Below are positions 17,839 through 26,521 of a stretch of DNA of 64,000 nt, in pieces. The stretch is taken from assembly GCA_963806335.1 (NCBI GenBank), contig CAWDXO010000018.1:372001-436000 (forward strand). The letters are read 5' to 3'. Made by a program: the position numbers and the translations under genes. This stretch comes from Palsa-504 sp963806335 (GTDB taxonomy: Bacteria; Actinomycetota; Actinomycetes; Streptosporangiales; Streptosporangiaceae). The notes beneath the pieces are model-generated. The model worked only from the letters and a program-made list of their open reading frames with translations. It was not told the origin of the DNA and did no database searches. Within the stretch, counting starts at the first letter, position 1. Every line of letters starts with the position of its first letter.

Positions 17839-19464
17839 TCACCCATTCGCGGTCCCCGGCGTGGGATCCGGCACCGCCGGGCAGCTGGCATTGGCCAGCC
17901 CCGGCGCTCCCGGCAGGGCTCCGGTGGCCAGATAGGCGTTCAGGTAGCCCTGGACGCAGGTGTCCGACGGCTGCTCGAGCGATTGCCCGTGGTTGCCGCC
18001 GCCTTCGACTACGACCATCCGCGCCGATGGCAGCAGCTTGTGCGCGTCCTGGGCTCCCGGATACGGGGTGGCCGGGTCCAGGGTGCCTTGCAGCATCAAG
18101 ATGCCAGGCAGGCCGGCGCCCTTGATCTGCAGCGGCTTGGCTGGCCCCTTCACGGGCCAGAACGCGCAGGCGGCGTTGAACCAGGCGTTGTCCCACGCCT
18201 GGAAGGGAGCCTTCTTGTAGACCATCTCCGTGTCCGAGGTCCAGTAGGCCCAGCTGCGCGGCCAGTTCACGTCCGAGCACTGCACGGCGTTGTAGACGGC
18301 GAACTCGTTCTCGCTCTGGACTCCGTTCCCCTCGTACTGGGTGATCAGGTCGGCGGTCTGCCCGGAGTTCAGGTAAGCCGAGAGCGCTTGCGCGAGGCCC
18401 GGCCAGAGCGCGTCCAGGTAGCCGCCTTGCAAATAGGTGTCGTCGAAGTCGTCGGCGCCGATCATCCCGTTGACCGGGTGCGCGAGCAGTTGGTTGCGCG
18501 CCTTGTACCAGGAGGCTTGCACCTGCGCAGCCGTGCTGCCGAGATGGTAGGTGGCGTCGTATTGAGCGATCCAGGCGAAGAATGCCTCGAAGCGACCCTG
18601 GAAGGCATAATCCTGGCCGATGTTGTCGGCATACCAGACCCCGGTGGGATCGACGGTGCTGTCCAGGACCATGCGGCGGACCCGGCTGGGGAAAAGAGTG
18701 GCGTAAACCTGGCCGATATACGTGCCGTAAGAGAACGCATAGTAATTAATTTTCGACACGCCGAACGCCGCGCGGATCGAGTCCATGTCGCGGGCCACGT
18801 CCTGAGTCGTCATGTAGGGCAGCAACCAGCCGAACTTCTGCTCGCAATCGCCTGCGTACATTTTCGCCCGGTTGATGAGCACTTGCTCGGCCGCGGCATT
18901 GGCCGGGATGTAGTTCGGCCGTACGCCGGAGAGAAAGCCAGGATCGCAGCTTAGCGCGGGCACGGAAGATCCCACGCCGCGCGGGTCGAAGCCGACGATG
19001 TCGTAGTCGGCGGCCACGTTCGGTCTGAGTCCCTGCGCCACGGCCGGGGCCAGCGAGAGCCCGCTGCCGCCGGGCCCGCCGGGATTGACCAGCATGATCC
19101 CTTGCTGCTGGCTGCGCGGCGCGGCAGCGGGGATCATGTCCAGGGCCAGGCTGATATGCCTGCCGCTGGGATCGGCGTAGTTGAGCGGGACGCTCAGCAT
19201 GGTGCAGTCGGGCACGCCGTCTTGAGCCAGCTGCCCGGAGCAGGCATGCCAGTGCAGCGCGGTGTGCGCCGGGATGATCGAGCCAGCTTGCGGCGCCGCG
19301 CTGCTGGCCGGCGCGCTCGCGGTGGGCGGGTTCGACGGCTGGACGGCGGCGGAACCGGACGTGCAGGCAGTGACCCCGGCTAGTGCGGCCAGGGTGACAG
19401 TTAGCGCCGCCACGCCACCCCGCGACCGCCCGCACAGGCGTGACATCGACATGGCCCCCATCAT
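17839..19464 (-). CDS. Secreted alpha/beta-hydrolase lipoprotein, tripeptidyl-aminopeptidase-like
   Basis: A 541-residue exported hydrolase similar to Streptomyces SlpD/SlpE and tripeptidyl aminopeptidases. The signal peptide has a lipobox-like LAGVTAC about 30 residues in, followed by a Ser/Ala/Pro-rich spacer. The hydrolase core shows the oxyanion region NPGGPGGSG, the nucleophile motif AFSYGTYIG, the acid in LQGTLDPATP and the histidine in GGGNHGQS. The C-terminal part matches the TAP-like domain. Likely role: trimming peptides outside the membrane. Four nearby ATGs exist (19464 to 19446); the longer open frame would run into the ABC ATPase gene, which lies just upstream on the same strand. 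It may be co-transcribed with that transporter. Confidence 0.85.
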   Translation of the reverse strand: MMGAMSMSRLCGRSRGGVAALTVTLAALAGVTACTSGSAAVQPSNPPTASAPASSAAPQAGSIIPAHTALHWHACSGQLAQDGVPDCTMLSVPLNYADPSGRHISLALDMIPAAAPRSQQQGIMLVNPGGPGGSGLSLAPAVAQGLRPNVAADYDIVGFDPRGVGSSVPALSCDPGFLSGVRPNYIPANAAAEQVLINRAKMYAGDCEQKFGWLLPYMTTQDVARDMDSIRAAFGVSKINYYAFSYGTYIGQVYATLFPSRVRRMVLDSTVDPTGVWYADNIGQDYAFQGRFEAFFAWIAQYDATYHLGSTAAQVQASWYKARNQLLAHPVNGMIGADDFDDTYLQGGYLDALWPGLAQALSAYLNSGQTADLITQYEGNGVQSENEFAVYNAVQCSDVNWPRSWAYWTSDTEMVYKKAPFQAWDNAWFNAACAFWPVKGPAKPLQIKGAGLPGILMLQGTLDPATPYPGAQDAHKLLPSARMVVVEGGGNHGQSLEQPSDTCVQGYLNAYLATGALPGAPGLANASCPAVPDPTPGTANG

Positions 19465-19522
19465 GCCCGAACCGCCGCGGTGCCTCGTCCTGGCGCGGCG
19501 AATAAGTAACGTTTCGTAACGG

Positions 19523-20329
19523 TTACGATGCGGCGGTGCGGTGGCGCTCCTCCAGGGCCTTGCGGTACTCGGCGACGACAATCTCGGTCAGTTCCTCGAC
19601 CGAGGTGTCCCGGCTGTACTTGTCGAAGGTGATCTTGCCGCCCTGCAGCAGGTTCACCCGGTCGACCACGGGGAACACCTGGCCGTAGTTGTGCGCGATG
19701 ATGACGATCGACATGCCCTGCTCCTTGAGATCGCGCACCAGGTCGAGGATCATCGCGCCTTCCTTGACGCCCATGGCGGCCAGCGGCTCGTCGAGCAGCA
19801 GGACCTTGGCGTCGGAGAACACCGAGCGGGCCACCGCGATGGCCTGCCGCTGGCCGCCGGACAGGCTGGCCACCTCGAGGTCCACCGACTTCAGCGTCTT
19901 TATCCCCATGGAGTCCAGGTGCTCCTGGGCCTCCTTGCGCATGGCCCTATTGCGTAGCAGCGGCCAGCGCACCATCTCGCGGTTGAGGAACATGTTGTGG
20001 TACACGGTGAGCTGGGGGACCAGCGCGAGGTCCTGGTAGACGATGTCGATGCCGGCCGAGCGGGCTTGCGTCACCGAGGTGAAGTGCACCTCCTCGCCGT
20101 TGAGCAGGATCCGCCCGCTGGTCGGCGGCTGGAAGCCGCAGATGATCTTCAGCAGGGTGGACTTGCCCGCGCCGTTGTCGCCGACCAGGGCGAGCACCTC
20201 GCCGCGCTCCAGCCGCAGGCTCACGTCGACCAGCGCCGTCACCGCGCCGTAACGCTTGGAGATGTGCTCCACCCGCAGGATGTCGTCGCCGGCCGACGTC
20301 GGGTCGCTGCCGGTTTCCTGTGTGCTCAC
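19523..20329 (-). CDS. Sugar ABC transporter ATP-binding protein (CUT2-like, single ATPase domain)
   Basis: A 268-residue ABC ATPase that would power import of a carbohydrate through the permease encoded just upstream. Walker A is GDNGAGKST, near residue 53; the Q-loop is VYQDLALVPQ; the signature is SLSGGQRQ; Walker B is KVLLLDEPLAAMG; and the switch histidine is in IIAHNYGQ. It has one ATPase domain, unlike RbsA-type proteins with two, and resembles the single-domain FrcA-like ATPases of actinobacteria. The Walker B tail reads EPLAAMG instead of the common EPTAALG. ATG 20329 lies 34 bases after the permease stop. The order binding protein-permease-ATPase indicates one operon. Confidence 0.92.
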   Translation of the reverse strand: MSTQETGSDPTSAGDDILRVEHISKRYGAVTALVDVSLRLERGEVLALVGDNGAGKSTLLKIICGFQPPTSGRILLNGEEVHFTSVTQARSAGIDIVYQDLALVPQLTVYHNMFLNREMVRWPLLRNRAMRKEAQEHLDSMGIKTLKSVDLEVASLSGGQRQAIAVARSVFSDAKVLLLDEPLAAMGVKEGAMILDLVRDLKEQGMSIVIIAHNYGQVFPVVDRVNLLQGGKITFDKYSRDTSVEELTEIVVAEYRKALEERHRTAAS

Positions 20330-20363
20330 TTCGCTGCCTCCGTGCTGGCTCTGACGCGCTGCT

Positions 20364-21419
20364 TCACGACTTGGGCTGCAGCCGGCCCGCGCCCCGGAGC
20401 CGGGTGAGATAGGTGTTGGCGATCATCGCGAGCAGGATCGCCGCGCCCAGGATGATCAGGTACTTGTTCGAGCTGATGCCGCGCAGGTTAAACCCGTCCT
20501 CCAGGATGCCGAGCACCAGCATGCCCAGCCACAGCCCGATCATCGTGCCGGAGCCGCCCAGCATGGCCGTGCCGCCGATGACCACCCCGGCCAGGGCGAC
20601 GAGCACCACGTTGAGCTGGCCGGCGCTCGGGTCGATGATGTCGTTCTTAAAGGCTTCCAGGATCCCGGCCAGCGCGCCGAGCCCGGAGCACATCATGAAG
20701 TTGCCGATCTTGATCCGGTTGACCCTGATCCCGGATTCCCTCGCGCCGAGCAGGTTGCCGCCGACGGCGACCGTGTACAGGCCCCACCGGGTCCTGGTCA
20801 GGATGACCTGGAAGATGACGACCAGGACGGTGGCCCAGATGAACTCCGACCACGCCTCGGAGCCGAACCAGTGACCGAGCCCCAGCGACTGGGTCGGCAG
20901 GTTTATCTGCTGCGCGGCGGAGACCGTCAGCGCGTAACCGAAGATGATGTAGCCGGTGCCGAGCGTGGTGATCAGCGAGGGGACGCCGAAGATAGTCGTG
21001 ACGACGCCGTTGACCCCCCCGACGACGACCGCCAGCACCAGTATCGCGAGCAAGATGGCGAGGAAGGTGGGGACGCCGGAGTCGATGAAGAAGTGCATGG
21101 TGTACGGCGACAGCGTCCAGACGAACCCGACCGACAGGTCGATCTCGCCGCAGACCATCAGCAGCACCAGGCCGATGCCGATGATCGTGTACGGAGCCAT
21201 GTACTGGGCGATGTTGACGAAGCTGCCGTGACTGAAGAACGCGTGAGTGGTCACCGAGAAGTAGATAAACAGCACCACGGCGATGGCCAGGACGCTGGCC
21301 TCGCGCTGCTTCAGGAAGAGAGTGGCGGCACGGCTGAGGATGCTTGGACCTTTTCGCCGGTCAGGCGCGGCGCCGATGGTCTCCGGGCTGCGCTCAGCAG
21401 TGTCACTCACGTCGCTCAT
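20364..21419 (-). CDS. Sugar ABC transporter permease (BPD_transp_2 / RbsC-like)
   Basis: A 351-residue integral membrane protein with about nine or ten hydrophobic segments, of the RbsC/XylH permease family. The long cytoplasmic N-terminus (residues 1-40) precedes the first segment. The conserved family loop near the C-terminus reads LAGVVIGGTAMLGGSGTMIG, as in ribose-type permeases (AAVVIGGTSLxGG). The motif ISGIR-like segment appears as ARESGIRVNRIKIGNF. It should form a homodimer served by the ATPase at 19523. It starts at ATG 21419, about 120 bases after the binding-protein gene. Confidence 0.92.
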   Translation of the reverse strand: MSDVSDTAERSPETIGAAPDRRKGPSILSRAATLFLKQREASVLAIAVVLFIYFSVTTHAFFSHGSFVNIAQYMAPYTIIGIGLVLLMVCGEIDLSVGFVWTLSPYTMHFFIDSGVPTFLAILLAILVLAVVVGGVNGVVTTIFGVPSLITTLGTGYIIFGYALTVSAAQQINLPTQSLGLGHWFGSEAWSEFIWATVLVVIFQVILTRTRWGLYTVAVGGNLLGARESGIRVNRIKIGNFMMCSGLGALAGILEAFKNDIIDPSAGQLNVVLVALAGVVIGGTAMLGGSGTMIGLWLGMLVLGILEDGFNLRGISSNKYLIILGAAILLAMIANTYLTRLRGAGRLQPKS

Positions 21420-21542
21420 CCCAATCCTGCTCTTGGCCCGATGCCTGTGTTGATGTCATACCCAGGCGCCGCGGCGATTCACCTGGGCTTCGTGCCTAGG
21501 TGAATCGCCGCAAGCGTGCTATCTCAAGCCTGCCACGTCCGG

Positions 21543-22714
21543 TCAGACGGTGATCGCGCCGGTGTGCTTGATGTACTTCTGCGCCGAGGTGGAGCCTTCG
21601 AACCGGGTCGGCGTCGCGGTGTAGGCGCCCGCGTTGCTCTTGGTCACGAACTTCAGGCCGGTATCCGTGGTCGCCGGCGCCACCAGGCCGCCGGAGAGCT
21701 GGAAGAGGTACATGTACAGCGTGGGCAGGAAGCCCTGCAGGTACGGCGACTGGTCGATGGTGAAATTGATCTGGCCGGCGGTGATCGCGGTCAGGGTCTG
21801 CGGCTCCAGGTCGAAGCCGCCTGCCGCCACCTTGCCGACCAGGCCGTACTTCTGCAGCGAGGTACCGAGCAGGGCGGTGTCGCCGCCGTCGACCGCGAAG
21901 GCGCCCTGGATGCTGGACCCGTGCGACTGGAGGAACTGGGGCAGCACCTGGGCCTCCTGCGTGGCCGAGGCGCCCGTGTCGACACCCTTGTTGCCGAACA
22001 TGACCTTCATGCCGGCGGCCTCCAGGGCCTGCGTCGCGCCGTCCATGCGGGGCTGGATGTTCAGCGAACCGGGCTGGGCGATGAAGCCGACCGCCGTATC
22101 GCCGGACTTCATCAGCGAGGCGAGCCGCTTGCCGACCTCCTGACCCGACACGTACAGGTCCTGGCCTATGTAGGCCATGCCGTTGGTGGGGCTGGCGGTG
22201 GAGCCGTTCGCGTTGTACGTGGTCACCGGGATGCCCGCGGCCAGGGCGCTGTCGATGGGGGCGATGAACGAGGTGGCCGAGACCACGGTGGTCGCGATGC
22301 CCGGGGAACCGGCCGTGACGGCGGCCTGGAAGGCCGACAGCATGGTGGGCACCGTGGACTGAGTAGACAGCGCCCCGGTCCAGGCCGGCGTGGGCAGGCC
22401 GAGCAGCGCGGCGCAGTCCTGGAAGCCGTACTGGGTCGGGGTGAAGAAGGAGTTGTCCGTGACGTGGTTGACGAACGTGAACTTCCACTTGGGCGTGGTG
22501 GGGAAGTTGCCCGCCGCCGCCGCCGCCGTCGACGACGTCGAATTCGGGGCGGCGCTGCTTGAGCTCGATGAGCTGCACGCCGCGATAAGCGCCGAGGCGG
22601 CCGCCGTCGCGCTGAACAGGCCGGCCCCTCAAGCAACCGACGGCGAGAGGGCCCGTCCTTCATGTTCAGGGTCTCAATCGCTTCGTCGACTACTGGGTCG
22701 ATCTTTTTCCTCAT
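21543..22714 (-). CDS. Sugar ABC transporter substrate-binding lipoprotein, with an apparent one-base frameshift near the start
   Basis: Periplasmic-binding-protein type sugar receptor. The frame from ATG 22714 (GGAGGT at 22721-22726) gives a Tat-type start with RRRLLEG. The rest of the protein is in another frame, beginning right after a G4 run at 22625-22628. Adding one G there gives a continuous twin-arginine lipoprotein signal (GLFSATAAASALIAAC), a Ser-rich spacer and then KFTFVNHVTDNSFF. The corrected length is 390 residues. The mature part has the sugar-binding fold: TAGSPGIATTVVSATSF, a central GFIAQPGSLN, and AVDGGDTALLG. It is the first gene of the transporter operon. The frameshift is probably a homopolymer sequencing error; otherwise the gene is dead. 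Confidence 0.87.
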
Positions 22715-23217
22715 CTAAAGACCTCCATGGAATTTTTCCCTGGACGGGGATACTCTCCCGAGCCAAGCCCGCAGCGTGCGCGGCGAGTCCCGTCGGCTTC
22801 GTCGCGAGAGAGACAATGCAAAAGACACCTTTTCCGATATCTGCCTCGGCAGTTTGCCCGGCGTAACCGCATGGTGGTCAAAATGCGACCTGATATCCCG
22901 GCTAACCGCCGATGACGCTAAGTCTTTTCGTGATCAGCTGTCAAGGCACCACGCAAGCTTCATAATCAAACGAATCCGTCTTGATATCAGCCTCGGCACG
23001 AGCACATACCTGCCCGTTTAGCGAAACTGGCTACCGCTGGCATGAGTCTCGTGCCGCATCCCCCCTCGCCGTCCAGCCGGACGGTCCGGTCCGGCCATCG
23101 ACATGGCCGTGCCAGTCCTTGCCTCCCAGGTTCTTGCCTCCCAGGTAACTCAACGAAACCAGCACCTCACTCACACCACGGTGATTAACTCATCGCAGAC
23201 AAGAACGTGTGCGACGA

Positions 23218-23231
23218 TGTTAGCGCTAACA
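23218..23231. promoter_or_regulatory. LacI-type operator palindrome
   Basis: TGTTAGCGCTAACA is a perfect 14-bp palindrome with the central CG typical of LacI-family operators in actinobacteria. On the minus strand it overlaps a weak promoter-like pair (TTGCCA, then TAACAT with a 19-base spacer), placed to drive the transporter operon with a leader of about 490 bases. No lacI gene lies in the window; only a DeoR regulator does. Confidence 0.65.
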
Positions 23232-23384
23232 AGTCACTAAATGGCAACGAACGCGAAACACCCTCGATACGCTACCCCGCCGGTCAGCCCGACGCGAGAG
23301 CCGACCCGAGGGCCGGCTCGAGAGCCTGCTTGCCGACTGCCCTGCGGTCGGTCCGAGGCCCGCTCGGGGCGGCCGACTCGGGGC

Positions 23385-23512
23385 GCGCTCTCCGGCCGGG
23401 GCGCGCTCTCCGGCCGGGGGCCCGCTCTCCAGCCGGGGGCCCGCTCTCCAGCCGGGGGCCCGCTCTCCAGCCGGGGGCCCGCTCTCCAGCCGGGGGCCCG
23501 CTCGCCGGCCGG
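23385..23512. repeat. 18-19 bp tandem repeat (about seven copies)
   Basis: Units of the form GCCGGGGGCCCGCTCTCCA recur head to tail; the first two are 18 bases with GCGCGC in place of GCCCGC. Each unit contains the self-complementary core GGGCCC or GCGCGC. The unit length argues against coding. Confidence 0.85.
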
Positions 23513-23748
23513 CCGAGGGCCAGGCCCAGGGCTGGGTCCACTGTTCAGGCCGGCCCTGGGACCGGCCTGAAACTGACTCGTGTGAGGGCTCACGGGCTCA
23601 CCGGAGTCAGAACGCGTGAGATGCGAGGGTTCGGCGACAGATAGGGCGTCTGGCCGGACCTCACGCCCCGCGACGGCCCGCCCCGAATACCCCGCGCGCA
23701 TCACAGGGCCCACGCCACCCGTTGTCCCCGTCCTAAAGATCAGCCTGA

Positions 23749-23806
23749 ACCGGCTCAATGCTCCATCGAGCCGGTCAGAACCGGCTCAATGCTCCATCGA
23801 GCCGGT
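23749..23806. repeat. Two identical hairpins in direct repeat
   Basis: Each copy has an 8-bp perfect stem (ACCGGCTC with GAGCCGGT) around an 11-base loop (AATGCTCCATC). Copies are at 23749-23775 and 23780-23806, a 31-base period. They could be a DNA-binding site pair, a tandem RNA hairpin or a terminator for either strand. Confidence 0.8.
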
Positions 23807-23950
23807 GAGAACAGGGCGGCTGGGAGGTCGGCCCTCGGGGGCTTTGCTAATGGTTGGGTATTTTGCGCACTTTGGGGCCTAGCGCACGGCGTAGCGGCCC
23901 TTGCTGGCGCCGACCGATCGTAGGCCGCGATGTTCCGCAGGCGGCAATGT

Positions 23951-24145
23951 GCGGTCCGGGGCGCCGGGGGGATGCGGCCAGGGACGCCGGATAGCGCGGC
24001 CAGGGGGCCGGGGGATGCGGCCAGGGGGCCGGGGGATGCGGCCAGGGGGGCCGGGGGATGCGGCCAGGGGGGCCGGGGGATGCGGCCAGGGGGGCCGGGG
24101 GATGCGGCCAGGGGGGCCGGATGGCGCGGTCCGGGGCGCCGGGGG
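23951..24145. repeat. G-rich 21-22 bp minisatellite upstream of the DeoR gene
   Basis: Five to six units of the type GCCGGGGGATGCGGCCAGGG with runs of five or six G, flanked on both sides by copies of GCGGTCCGGGGCGCCGGGGG (23951-23970 and 24126-24145). The plus strand carries many closely spaced G-runs, so G-quadruplex formation is possible. It ends about 200 bases before the DeoR start. Confidence 0.8.
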
Positions 24146-24350
24146 GCGGGGGCTGGGAGCCTCGGCTGGCTGGTGGGGTTCGGGGGTAACGGGGTGTCCC
24201 GGGGGCGGGAGCGGGGAAAATACGGTTGTTTCCGACATGGGGGCGCGGAACCCAACACGCTCGGCAAACGTCTCACCTTGTACGGATGGTGTAAACCAGG
24301 GCCGACCGCCCGGCCCCGGCATCATCCGGTGACAAGGAGGGGAAGCACGG

Positions 24351-25160
24351 ATGCTAGCTAGACACCGCCAGTCGCTCATCCTGCAGACCGTGAGGAACGA
24401 TGGCAGCGCCCGGGTCAGTGATCTCACCCAGCGCCTCGGCGTTTCTGACATGACCATCCGCCGGGACCTCGAGGTGCTGGCCCGGGATGGCCTGATCGAG
24501 AAGGTCCACGGCGGCGCGGTGCTGCCGGGCACGCCCGCTATCCACGAGCCGGGCTTCGAGGCCAAGCTGGTGCTCGAGCAGCCGGAGAAGACCGCTATCG
24601 CGCGCGCCGCCGCGAACCTGGTCACGCCGGGGACCGCGATCGCGGTGGCCGGAGGCACGACCACGTTCGCGTTGGCCCAGTACCTGCTCGACGTGCCCGG
24701 GCTGACGATCGTCACGAATTCGCTGCGGGTGACCAACGTGTTCAACGGAATCCGCGGCGTGGACGGCACGACCGACTCGCTGGTGCTGACCGGGGGCGTC
24801 CGCACGCCCTCCGATGCGCTGGTCGGCCCGGTCGCCGACCTGACTATCCGGTCCCTCCACTTCGACCTGCTCTTCCTCGGCTGCTACGGCTTCGACGCCG
24901 AGGCCGGGCTGACCACGCCCAACCTGGCCGAGGCCGAGACCAACCGGACCTTCATGCGGGTCGCGCGGCGCGTCGTCGTGCTGGCCGACCACACCAAGTG
25001 GGGCCTGGTCAGCCTGAGCTCGTTCGCCCGCCTGAACGAGGTGGACGTGCTGATCACCGACGACATGCTGCCGCTCGACGCACGGGCCCAGATGGCCGAT
25101 CAGGTCGGCGAGCTCATCCTGGCCGAGAGCACCACGCCCGTGCTGAGGAAAACGGGGTGA
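24351..25160 (+). CDS. DeoR/GlpR-family transcriptional regulator
   Basis: A 269-residue sugar-metabolism repressor. The N-terminal DeoR helix-turn-helix reads RVSDLTQRLGVSDMTIRRDL (residues about 24-43), followed by the family signature LIEKVHGGAVLP. The C-terminal sensor domain has the DeoRC sugar-phosphate site motifs VAGGTTTFALAQ, LTIVTNS and DHTKWG. DeoR proteins usually sense phosphorylated sugars. The gene is divergent from the ABC transporter operon, across 1.6 kb, so control of that operon is likely but unproven. A strong AAGGAGGGG lies 6-14 bases before the ATG. The high-G repeats upstream may affect its expression. Confidence 0.93.
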   Translation: MLARHRQSLILQTVRNDGSARVSDLTQRLGVSDMTIRRDLEVLARDGLIEKVHGGAVLPGTPAIHEPGFEAKLVLEQPEKTAIARAAANLVTPGTAIAVAGGTTTFALAQYLLDVPGLTIVTNSLRVTNVFNGIRGVDGTTDSLVLTGGVRTPSDALVGPVADLTIRSLHFDLLFLGCYGFDAEAGLTTPNLAEAETNRTFMRVARRVVVLADHTKWGLVSLSSFARLNEVDVLITDDMLPLDARAQMADQVGELILAESTTPVLRKTG

Positions 25161-25201
25161 GGAAAAACGGTACGGAAGCAGGGTGAACAGTAGAAAACAG
25201 C

Positions 25202-25267
25202 GTGATCAGTAGGTCGTGACGACGTGATCAGTAGGTCGTGACGACGTGATCAGTAGGTCGTGACGAC
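25202..25267. repeat. Three perfect copies of a 22-bp repeat at the ispG 3' end
   Basis: Copies lie at 25202-25223, 25224-25245 and 25246-25267 with no mismatch. The right-hand copy includes the last codons of ispG (Val-Val-Thr-Thr-Tyr) and its stop; the other two lie beyond the stop. This looks like a slippage or repair duplication of the gene end. Confidence 0.92.
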
Positions 25268-26407
25268 GGGCTGACCCGGTTCGCCGTCGGCGACGGCGCC
25301 CATCTGCTCGGCCAGGCGCATGGCCTCCTCGATCAGCGTCTCTACGATCTGGGACTCGGGCACGGTGGCGATCACCTTGCCGCGGACGAAGATCTGGCCC
25401 TTGCCGTTGCCCGAGGCGACGCCTAGGTCCGCTTCGCGGGCCTCGCCCGGGCCGTTGACCACGCAGCCCATGACCGCGACGCGCAGCGGGACCTCCATGC
25501 CCTCCAGGCCGGCGGTCACCTCCTCGGCCAGCTTGTACACGTCGACCTGGGCCCGGCCGCAGGACGGGCAGGACACGATCTCCAGGCGCCGCTGCCGCAT
25601 GCCGAGCGATTCCAGGATCGAGATGCCGACCTTGACTTCCTCCACCGGCGGCGCGGACAGGGAGACCCGGATCGTGTCGCCGATGCCCTCGGCCAGCAGG
25701 GCGCCGAACGCGACCGCGGACTTGACCGTGCCCTGGAAGGTGGGGCCTGCCTCGGTCACGCCCAGGTGCAGCGGGTAGTCGCACTGGCGGGCGAGCAGGC
25801 GGTAGGCGTTGATCATCACCACCGGGTCGTGGTGCTTCACCGAGATCTTGATGTCGCGGAAGCCGTGCTCCTCGAACAGGGAGCACTCCCAGAGCGCCGA
25901 TTCGACGAGCGCCTCGGGGGTGGCCTTGCCGTACTTGGCCAGCAGCCGCTTGTCCAGCGAGCCCGCGTTGACCCCGATCCGGATCGGGATCCCGGCGTCG
26001 CTGGCGGCACGGGCGATCTCGGCCACCTTGTCGTCGAACTGCTTGATGTTGCCCGGGTTCACCCGGACCGCGGCGCAGCCGGCGTCGATGGCCGCGAACA
26101 CGTACTTCGGCTGGAAGTGGATGTCGGCGATGACCGGGATCTGGGACTTCTTCGCGATCGCGGGCAGCGCGTCGGCGTCGTCCTGGGACGGGACCGCCAC
26201 CCGGACGATCTGGCAGCCCGAGGCGGTCAGCTCGGCGATCTGCTGCAGCGTGGCGTTCACGTTGGCGGTCAGCGTGGTCGTCATCGACTGGACCGATACG
26301 GGCGCTCCCCCGCCGACCGGCACCGAACCCACCATGATCTGGCGGGACAGTCTGCGCTCGGCCAGCGGCGCCGGCGGCGCCGACGGCATCCCCAGGTCAG
26401 TACTCAT
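25250..26407 (-). CDS. ispG: 4-hydroxy-3-methylbut-2-enyl diphosphate synthase (IspG/GcpE)
   Basis: Iron-sulfur enzyme of the MEP isoprenoid pathway, acting after the cyclodiphosphate intermediate. The 385-residue product has the TIM-barrel start SVQSMTTTLTANV (near residue 40), VAVPSQDDADAL, and IRIGVNAGSLDKRLL. The C-terminal [4Fe-4S] ligands are Cys in VSCPSCGRAQVD and VMGCVVNGPGE. The start is set at ATG 26407 (MSTDLGMPS); the in-frame extension upstream lacks conservation. It is the third gene of dxr-rip-ispG, a conserved actinobacterial cluster. The usual downstream GNAT gene is displaced to 17.7 kb. The last codons lie inside a 22-bp triplicated repeat. Confidence 0.96.
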   Translation of the reverse strand: MSTDLGMPSAPPAPLAERRLSRQIMVGSVPVGGGAPVSVQSMTTTLTANVNATLQQIAELTASGCQIVRVAVPSQDDADALPAIAKKSQIPVIADIHFQPKYVFAAIDAGCAAVRVNPGNIKQFDDKVAEIARAASDAGIPIRIGVNAGSLDKRLLAKYGKATPEALVESALWECSLFEEHGFRDIKISVKHHDPVVMINAYRLLARQCDYPLHLGVTEAGPTFQGTVKSAVAFGALLAEGIGDTIRVSLSAPPVEEVKVGISILESLGMRQRRLEIVSCPSCGRAQVDVYKLAEEVTAGLEGMEVPLRVAVMGCVVNGPGEAREADLGVASGNGKGQIFVRGKVIATVPESQIVETLIEEAMRLAEQMGAVADGEPGQPVVTTY

Positions 26408-26521
26408 AGCCCCCATCCGTTTCGGTAGGCAGATCCCCGATCTTCTACCCCGCCATTGAACCATCCCCCGGCGACGGCCGGGACCAGACGCTGACGGGCG
26501 CGTCGGGTAACGCCCCCGTTG

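Larger units (their letters stand above)
22727..24350. other. 1.6 kb non-coding, repeat-rich region between divergent sugar operon and DeoR gene
   Basis: No gene can be supported here. The part from 22727 to about 23240 is less GC-rich and would be the long leader of the transporter operon; it includes the LacI-type operator at 23218. From 23385 to 24145 it holds three kinds of repeats, listed separately. Open frames across the repeats (for example 23207-23644 plus) follow repeat units of 18-19 or 21-22 bases, which are not multiples of three, and have no protein-like features. I therefore treat the whole as regulatory or structural DNA. Confidence 0.7.

Noticed and set aside
23207..23644. 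Plus-strand open frame with repeated Leu-Gln-Pro-Gly-Ala-Arg units as a repeat protein
   Set aside because: The DNA repeat unit is 18-19 bases, so the frame is not maintained through repeats, and codon bias is not gene-like.
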